Part shown: positions 57,601 to 64,000 of the stretch, piece by piece
How the letters are laid out: each line of letters starts with the position of its first letter
Position numbering within the stretch: position 1 is the stretch's first letter
Origin: Syngnathus acus
Taxonomy: Eukaryota > Chordata > Actinopteri > Syngnathiformes > Syngnathidae
Length of the DNA stretch: 64,000 nt
Reading direction: 5' to 3'
Assembly: GCF_901709675.1 (NCBI RefSeq)
Contig: NC_051103.1
Span: forward strand, 2,527,501 to 2,591,500
Position numbers and translations under genes: made by a program
The notes under the pieces: model-generated
Database searches by the model: none
What the model saw: only the letters and a program-made list of their open reading frames with translations
Told to the model about the DNA's origin: nothing

Positions 57601-60600
57601 TATATAATTTTTTTTGCATTTCAAATCTTGTTCCAAGTGAGTTTTTTAAAATGATAAAACAAAAAGCCTCACACACAATATGGTGCATTTTATAAAATAA
57701 TATTATTGCCCTTAAATTTCTAACAATTTTGTGCATAAGTCAAATATATTCAATCACAGATTTTTTTGCAATTGTCTTCAAAGTGCAAAATATGTCTTAT
57801 CGTCTTTTAAAAAGCAAAATAATTTTGACTCTTTGAAACATTGTGACCATTGAAAATGCAAAATTGCATTCGTCCAAAGCTAAATGACATTATATTTAAA
57901 AGTAAAATATGGCATGTTTTTTTTTTCTTCCTTAACATTCCCTCATTACCATTTCAATGATGATTCACCATCTTCCAAACATACGTGCGTGTGTGCGCGT
58001 GCTCCAAAACAGGCCGCGTAATTGAGATGCATATTTCTCCGACAAATTAGCGAGACACAAAAGTGACGCGCACACGTGGAAAAAAAGATCGGCTGTCACC
58101 GATGTCACCACGGAGACGCTGATGGCTGCCCGTCAACAAGAAAAAGTTTAAAAATAGCTTTTTATACAGCTTGGAAAAAAATTAACAGACAAATGCAAAA
58201 TTATCATTTGTTTTACCCCCCCCCCCCCCCCATACGAATAATTGTGATTTCTAGCATTAATTTACAGAAAATGAAAGATGGTTAAAGTATTATAAAAGAT
58301 TATTTTTGGTCTCTTGTTTTTTTTGCATATGACTCAAATTAAAGGCAATAAAAGGAACTAAATCAGAAAATGCCTAATTAATTGATAACATTTTGTTAGA
58401 TTTGAATGAAATGCATTTTAAATTATTTAAAAAAAAAATATATTAAAATATATAATCCACACAATACATTTTTAAAAATGTACTAAACATTACATCCAAC
58501 GCACAATTTTTAAAATTTCTCCATAATTCATACGCATTGTTACTATTATTTGAATGCATCTTTGAAAGGCCTCAAATGTTTTTTTTCTATGGAACACAAC
58601 ATCCTTCGTGTAAAATAAACTCAACAATTTTAATTTATGTTTGTAAATTAGTATTATTTGCGCTCTCAATAATCCTAAAAAATACACAATGCGAGTATAT
58701 ATTCCATCGTAAAACTTCTCCTTGGCCTGGTTTTGCATTGAACATAATTGTCAAGTATTCAGAGTATTTACCAAAAAAAAAAATTTGTCCAACCAGATGG
58801 GGAGAGAGAGGGGGGGGGGGGGCAAAGTGGAATCAATTTAATTGCCGGCCATTTGTTAAACAGGAGCCCGGACGCTATGGCAGAGGCCCTCGCCCCGTCG
58901 CCCTCGCCCCACGGCCCGTCATTACGGCTCACAAATGCGCCGCTTACAAGGCGAAAGGATTTCCAGCTTAAGGAAATAACGTCCCGGCGTCCCAACTTGC
59001 GATAATGGCTAAAGGACCGTTTAATAGAGTCGGACTTTTCTTCGTTATCTGTACGCCGGCAGAGACGGAATTGGCGCTATCACGTGTTAGGCACATTTTT
59101 CGCCCTCCCCGTCTTTTTCGGGTTTTTTTCCTCCCGCACGCACACATAAACGACACGCCGAATAGTTTCGATTTCAGTGGCAGCAGAAGGCTTGGCCACG
59201 AGAGATTGCGCCGGTTTCAGCCGGCACCGACCAGATTTTTCCCGAGCTACAAAGGAAGCGCATTACCACTTGTGTCGAATTCCGTATTGGGGTGAGGGGC
59301 GGTGGGGAAGGGGGGGAAAAAAATCTTTTGTTTGGAAAAAAAAAATGCTGATTATCATAACAGAAAAATTGCAGCAGTGCAATTTTGAATGCTGGCTGGC
59401 TAGTTGGTTGGCGCCAGAAAAACACAAGCCGAAGACGGCATAATTACGACATTCACGGCGTTCCACAATGCGAGCGGGTCGTCGGCCGCGCTAAAGACGT
59501 CGTCGGGCGAAGGAAAATCAAGCTTAAACAAAACAAAACAAAAAAAAAGCACCATCTCAAGCGGGCTTTTGTGCCAGTCCTCCCGTGAGGATTTGCAATC
59601 GGTCAGGCGGCACAAACAAGCCTAGAAGAAGTTTTGTTTGGCGGGCCATTGAGCGACGCTTGGATCCAATAAGCCCCCCCCCCCCCGCTCCCACCCCACC
59701 CCACAGCGCCTTCGTGTCGTTTTAAACTTTGCCCTTTTAAATCAGCCAACCTGCCGGTGCGGACGGAATGAAGCAGTATCTTGTTAGCAGTGACCCAAGA
59801 CAAATATTTTCTTTTTACCCGTAAAAGCCCACGCATTCAGAAACAACTCACAAAAGTAGCTATTCCCCAAAATTGGGAAGAATGTTTTATTTGCGTGCAG
59901 CATAGCAGCTAAATGCTGATGCAGCATGTTTGCTTTAAACTAATTGACTCATTTCAGAACCGCGCCGGCTCGGTATTTAGGAGGCGATAGCAAATTTGGA
60001 TGAACTCGAAAAAATGCCATTCTGAAGAATTCGCCAAAGTGACATTTGAGCGACACTAAAGTCCATGTTTTGACACTTTTTTTCCACCGTAATGTGGAGC
60101 GTTGCCTTTCTGTGACTCGGCGGCTAATGCTAGCTGATCCTGCTAGGCGGAGCTCTCCACTTTGGCGCCGTTGTTTTATGTGACAGCGCGACGACTTGAT
60201 CTTTGTTTGTTCGGCAAAAAAAAAAAAAAAGTCAGCGCTCGGCTGCGTTTAGCGCGTTTGTCTGCTGATTTGCGAATGCTCGGCGTGCAAACAGAAACGT
60301 CGTCAAGGTTAATTTGGGCGCGCTGCCGCGTGATGGGTCCCTCTTCTTGCAACTGTTTCCTCTCACATCTTCTTTTTCACCCTCTCCGTTTCTTTTTCCC
60401 CGGCTCTCGTCATCATGCAGTTGATAAAGTTACGCGAAGAGGTAAGTGCTTCTCTGACTGTTTGCCATCAAATTTCCATTTGCCCTCCTCGAGCGCAGCT
60501 AGTATTGGGCGAGACTGGAGCGGTCGGCGACCAATCGCGGGTCACATTGAGATTAACGAGCACACTTTGGCGCCAATCTCAAGAAGCGTTGTCGTCCAAA

Positions 60601-63402
60601 GTCGAATCCACTCGTCCACCACGCGATACAATAAGTCGTTGACGTCGTTGTTTACTTTTGTCTTCTTTCCGTTCGGGCCCTTGCGACGGCGGCTTTTATT
60701 AGCAGGTGCAGCCACGCGGCGCCTTTAAACGTTCCAGCTGCTTTTCTCTCTCTCGCCGCCACGTTCCTTTTCAAAGCCATTCATAATTTACGAGCACCGA
60801 CCCAGCAGGCCCGGATGCGCCGTTATCCCGTTTTTGGCTTCCCCTTTTATTTAGTTGTGGCAGAGTTTGCCTGCCTTTGCCTTCCTCTCACACTTGAGTT
60901 AATTTCCTCCCCGCCTCGGGGTCGGGAGACACCTCGTGTTTACCTCACCTGTCGACTCCCCTTTTCCGACGGATCCGTCGGCCTAATGGGCCCGGATCGG
61001 GTCCCCCTCATCGCCGTCGGCCTTCAAAGGCGGGAGCAGCTTATACGCACTTAAGCTCGGCTTTAAAGAAAGAGGGGGGGGAGAAAAAAGATACTTTTTT
61101 TCTTCAGCCTTCTCTCTTCGGCTGCAAAACATGTTTAAATATTTAGCAGCCATATTCACAGCTGTTTGACACTTGTAATTCCTCGTCTTACAAGTCCCAA
61201 ACAAACGGCGCGGAAGATCACACAGTCAGTCGGAATCACAGCTGTCATCATTATTCACTTTGACTCACCCCCTCCTCCCCCGCCCCTTATTGAAATAATA
61301 AGGAAATCATCTGAACTTTGGAAAATGGCGATAGAAACCGCCCGTGTTTGATATTGGAGAAAAAAAAAAAAAACAACACACCAGGCAGAAGAGCGAAAAT
61401 AGAGAGATATTTCTTTTGAGCTCCGGCTGCATTGTTGCGGAGCGTCCTCTTAATAACTTTCAACTGAGGAGCGCCTCACCGTGCGCACTTAGAAAAAAAC
61501 AACAACAACAACAACATAATTTTCACGCCTCCTCAGACGAAATTGTCGGTGTCCGATGAAAAAAGGCTGAGGAGTCTGCGCTCCTTTTTATCGAGGTCAT
61601 TTTTCGTATGGCAGCCGCAGGGGTCGGCCTTCGATTTGGACTTTGCAACGTCAGCTCAAATCTTCTCGTCACAGTCGATCATTTACGGTACTTTTCTGCC
61701 GCTATTAAATGATGAATCGACATATCTAAAGATCCCATACGTCAAATTTTGTATTAACACTTCTGGTAAAATTCAATATTGTAGAGTGGCAAGGACTTCT
61801 TATGGTCTTGCCTTAAGTGAGGTATTCTATTTTTTAAAGTATTCCCCCCCCCACCCCCGGGTAGGCTTGTGTCACTATTAGGCGTGTCATTATTGCATTC
61901 TTAGCGGCTGAACCCTCACCCTTTCGCCTCGGGTTCTTTTGCCGTCTAACTCGGGGCGCATTATTCTTAATGATCCCACACACACACACATGCACGGTAG
62001 TCTGCCACCACCGGCGCGCCGCCTCCCCCAACCGGGCCCAGAACGAAGGAAAAGAAGCGAGAGCGATTCAGGGGGAGAAGGCTTTGAAGTGGTTTCCCAT
62101 CGCAGCGAGTCCGCCGGCCGTCTCTCCCCGAGACGTGTCACCTTTTGCCAAGAGGGAATAGAAAAATCACGTTTCCAATGGTAATGATAACATACTAATC
62201 ACTTGGGCTTCTTTGAAGAAGCCGGGGGAGTGCGCCACTCTGTCACAGCCGCGCGCGGTCGAGGTGCGTCGGCTTCAACGCCGCCGCCGAGCCGAGCCGC
62301 CTCGGCTCTTCCGCGGGGGCTCATTATATAGCCCAAACGCGCCAGCCGCCAAAGCTCTGCCACCGCCTCCCACTTCCACGCCAAAAACAACTCACTTCTT
62401 GCCGCTTGCCCCCCACCACCACCACCCATCTCGAGCCTTGATTTAGCGACAAAAAAAAAGCAACTCCCGTATTTGGAAGGAATGCACGATGGCACCTTGA
62501 TTTTCAAGTTGACTTCCTTTCCTGACCAAGCACACGTTGAACTTCAGCACCATCGTCGATACTTTAGTGTGAGAAAACGTGACAAGGAATTTCTTAGTGC
62601 AGCCTGGCACTTCTCGTTATGATCCCCCGCAATATCGATATCCCCCCCCCTGTATTTCTTAACGGCCAAACATATTACATCGAAAGTGAACGGTACGTGA
62701 TATCGGCAATCGCTACTTTTTGGTGACAGCTCACGGAACAAAACTTTTTATCTTTGGTCCCTTCCCACGTAATAATACTTGACCGTAAGAGCTCTCCGAA
62801 CGAGTCACTATTTTCTTCCTTTCCTCCATCCTGAGCCTGCCCCGGACGAGAAAGCCTCTCTGCTATTTGAAACGACATCCGTCAAGAAGATGGAAGCCAA
62901 GTTCTCTCCATCCGCTTCTTCTTATTGTCAAACTTTGAAAAGTGTGTCAACTCATTTTCAACCCGCCTCCCCCCCTCCTCGTGTTTTTCCATCTCCTCTG
63001 AGTGATTAGCCGCTACGTGTTTTGACAGCTCGACCCAATCTCAGCATTTTACCCCCCCCACTTTTCGCTCATGCGGTGGCCGTCAACTCCTTTTGGTTGT
63101 TTTTAGAGTGTCAAAAAATACGAGAGAGGCCATCAAACGGCGACCCTGTTCGTGTAAACACATCTGAAATTGTTGTTTTTGGACGAGGGCACGTTGTCAT
63201 CCCGACATGCTTGCGTATTCCGTCACGTTTGTCATCAGCGAAGGTTATCGGCAAAAAGAAACGCGTCCCTCAATCAACGTTTGCGATTGTGCTCACGCGT
63301 GCTCCATTTTGTTGTAGAGAGCGCATCTGCTGGACAACACAGAGAAGCTGGAAAGGTCATCGCGGCGACTCGAGGCCGGCTACCAGATCGCCGTGGAAAC
63401 CG
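45652..63402 (+). CDS. vti1a: Vti1a v-/Qb-SNARE, N-terminal exons (partial gene)
   Basis: VTI1A is a Qb-SNARE that acts in endosome-to-Golgi and Golgi transport, and on a subset of synaptic vesicles. Six exons are visible: 45652-45745, 46473-46531, 47201-47311, 56816-56893, 60421-60441 (alternative) and 63318-63402. The start is MSSDFEAYEQDFGTVTAEVT. EQMDLEVREIPVQSRAMYN and KSYKQEVEKLEKDFKRSRIA belong to the N-terminal three-helix bundle, and SDEVRNELLGDD follows. RAHLLDNTEKLERSSRRLEA begins the SNARE motif. The SNARE remainder and membrane anchor lie past the right edge. Introns of 9.5, 3.5 and 2.9 kb contrast with the compact neighbours. No frame damage seen. Confidence 0.96.
45746..46472 (+). 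other. vti1a: vti1a intron 1
   Basis: AT-rich, about 730 bases, no gene seen. Confidence 0.8.
46532..47200 (+). other. vti1a: vti1a intron 2
   Basis: About 670 bases, no gene or repeat recognised. Confidence 0.8.
47349..47666 (-). mobile_element. tRNA-derived SINE, full length
   Basis: Read on the minus strand, the head has pol III boxes: TGGCCTAGTGGTAGAGTGTC (A-box region) and GGTTGTGGGTTCAAACCC (B box, GGTTCRANYCC type). A conserved body of about 230 bases follows and ends in a TTAATC-type tail. The body is nearly the same as in the copy at 20506-20746. The sequence belongs to a SINE common in percomorph fish, as far as I recall; I do not name the family. Confidence 0.85.
47790..47803 (+). 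promoter_or_regulatory. CTCF-like motif in vti1a intron 3
   Basis: CCACTAGAGGGAGC matches 13 of 14 positions of the CTCF core, on the plus strand, opposite to the three full matches to its left. Confidence 0.4.
51719..51871 (+). repeat. Direct repeat, copy A
   Basis: Shares CCTTTTGTGTCT, CAGTTTTCAATTTTAGATAA, GAGACATCAAAC and GGTCAGCCT...CTTCCAAAGT-type blocks in the same order with copy B at 52331-52490, about 615 bases away. Divergence is small (a few substitutions and T-run length), so the duplication is local and not very old. Not coding. Confidence 0.85.
52331..52490 (+). repeat. Direct repeat, copy B
   Basis: Second copy of the segment at 51719-51871, same orientation. It has an expanded T run at about 52378-52391. 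Confidence 0.85.
52565..52584 (+). repeat. GT microsatellite
   Basis: Ten uninterrupted TG/GT units. Confidence 0.9.
54279..54317 (+). repeat. 20-bp tandem duplication
   Basis: TTTGTTTTCTCAACAGACCT occurs twice head to tail. The CTCAACAG|A part resembles a splice acceptor, but no exon follows. Confidence 0.85.
56894..60420 (+). other. vti1a: vti1a intron 4
   Basis: About 3.5 kb upstream of the alternative microexon. AT-rich in the first half; C/G runs near 56977, 58218, 58809 and 59676. No exon or RNA gene recognised. Confidence 0.7.
60421..60441 (+). CDS. vti1a: vti1a 7-codon alternative microexon
   Basis: The 21 bases between catcatgcag and gtaagtg encode LIKLREE, in frame with the flanking exons (…SSESQ | LIKLREE | RAHLL…). 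Mammalian Vti1a has a brain-enriched isoform (Vti1a-beta) with a 7-residue insert next to the SNARE motif, and the human insert is, to my memory, the same peptide. Because the length is a multiple of three, skipping leaves the frame intact. A pyrimidine-rich tract precedes the exon, a common setting for neural microexons. Confidence 0.85.
60442..63317 (+). other. vti1a: vti1a intron 5
   Basis: About 2.9 kb. No exon, RNA gene or transposon recognised. Confidence 0.7.
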
Positions 63403-64000
63403 GTACGTACGTCTTCTTGTTTGGGATGAGCGAGCGGCGGCGGCAAATTGGGAGGTGGGCGGAAATACGGGTTTGCGTGGGGGTCGGGCTGGTGTTTGGC
63501 GGAGAAGTATATATTGAAAAAAGAAAAAAAAACTGCTTCCTTGACGCCTGATGACATTTTCGGGTGCACATCAAAGGTGAGTGAGAAAGCGAGCGACACA
63601 TGCGAAAGAGGAAAATTCATGCATACGCTACGCTGAGTGTCTTTCTCAGTGTGTGTGTGTGTGTGTGTGTTTTGGTGTTTTTTTTTTCCCTTTTCAAGGG
63701 TCTTACAAAAATAAACTAAATTCAGGTGGAAGAATTTCTAAATAAACATCTCCCTACAAAGTTATTAATAAGGTTGTTTTTATCCTTCTATAATTCTGTC
63801 ACCTCATTTGGTTCTTAAATAGATTTAACCAGTTAGCGTACAGTTTTTTATTTCTTTTTTTTTTTTGTATCCCGTCTCACTTCCTCGCCGCGGCGTATTC
63901 CTCCGAGAGGTATCAAAGCCGACTTCTTCAAGTCTCGTTCGGCGGCTTCCGTTGTAGTTTTCCAGAAAGTTTGTCAATTTACACTATAAATGGCGCGCGT
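63403..64000 (+). other. vti1a: vti1a intron 6 (open at right edge)
   Basis: Begins with donor gtacgt. It contains a GT microsatellite at 63649-63670 and T runs. The next SNARE-motif exon is not in the window. Confidence 0.75.
63649..63670 (+). repeat. GT microsatellite
   Basis: Eleven uninterrupted GT units. Confidence 0.9.

Noticed and set aside
62199-62507. ORFs of about 100 codons near the right end
   Set aside because: Both strands open, composition driven by GC-rich repeats, no homology recognised; inside a vti1a intron.

Overview
This window is vertebrate nuclear DNA, almost certainly from a compact-genome teleost, probably a percomorph. The genes have many short exons with GT-AG introns, often only 60-150 bp. 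Products match vertebrate families end to end. The repeats are fish-type: a tRNA-derived SINE, TA-flanked and hAT-type DNA transposons, and long TATAA, GT and poly-G/C tracts. I saw no prokaryotic, viral or organellar genes. Exons were assembled by hand from splice sites, reading phase and remembered family sequences, without transcript data.

Layout, left to right. (1) 1-9238, minus strand: 5' part of adk (adenosine kinase), with two alternative first exons and long introns; its 3' part lies beyond the left edge. (2) 10883-19597, minus: complete vcl (vinculin), 20 coding exons and 1066 codons, with a hAT transposon in one intron. (3) 20.2-22.7 kb: repeat-rich block (palindrome, TA transposon carrying a truncated SINE, three copies of a ~120 bp unit separated by TATAA arrays, MITE-like remnant). 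(4) 23108-24980, plus: c1ql1, two exons. (5) 27379-28297, minus: dcakd. (6) 29124-30900, minus: pus3. (7) 32833-33027, minus: an unassigned 64-codon ORF for a possible tail-anchored microprotein. (8) 33306-38399, plus: a short myosin light chain kinase (Ig-FN3-kinase-CaM site-Ig), probably mylk5. (9) 38957-41157, minus: coasy. (10) 42482-44658, minus: zdhhc6. (11) 45652-63402 and beyond, plus: vti1a, head-to-head with zdhhc6, with very long introns and the 7-residue microexon of the neuronal isoform.

Most genes are housekeeping or cytoskeletal and do not form one pathway. Two links stand out. dcakd and coasy both belong to the dephospho-CoA kinase family, and coasy makes CoA; they lie about 11 kb apart. 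zdhhc6 and vti1a share a divergent promoter, as their human orthologues do. The mix of human-linkage groups (10q22: vcl/adk; 17q21: c1ql1, dcakd, coasy; 11q24: pus3; 10q25: zdhhc6/vti1a) implies several rearrangement breakpoints. I found no convincing new multi-gene system. The best novelty candidates are the microprotein ORF, the CTCF-like motifs with the triplicated repeat, and the alternative exons of adk and vti1a.
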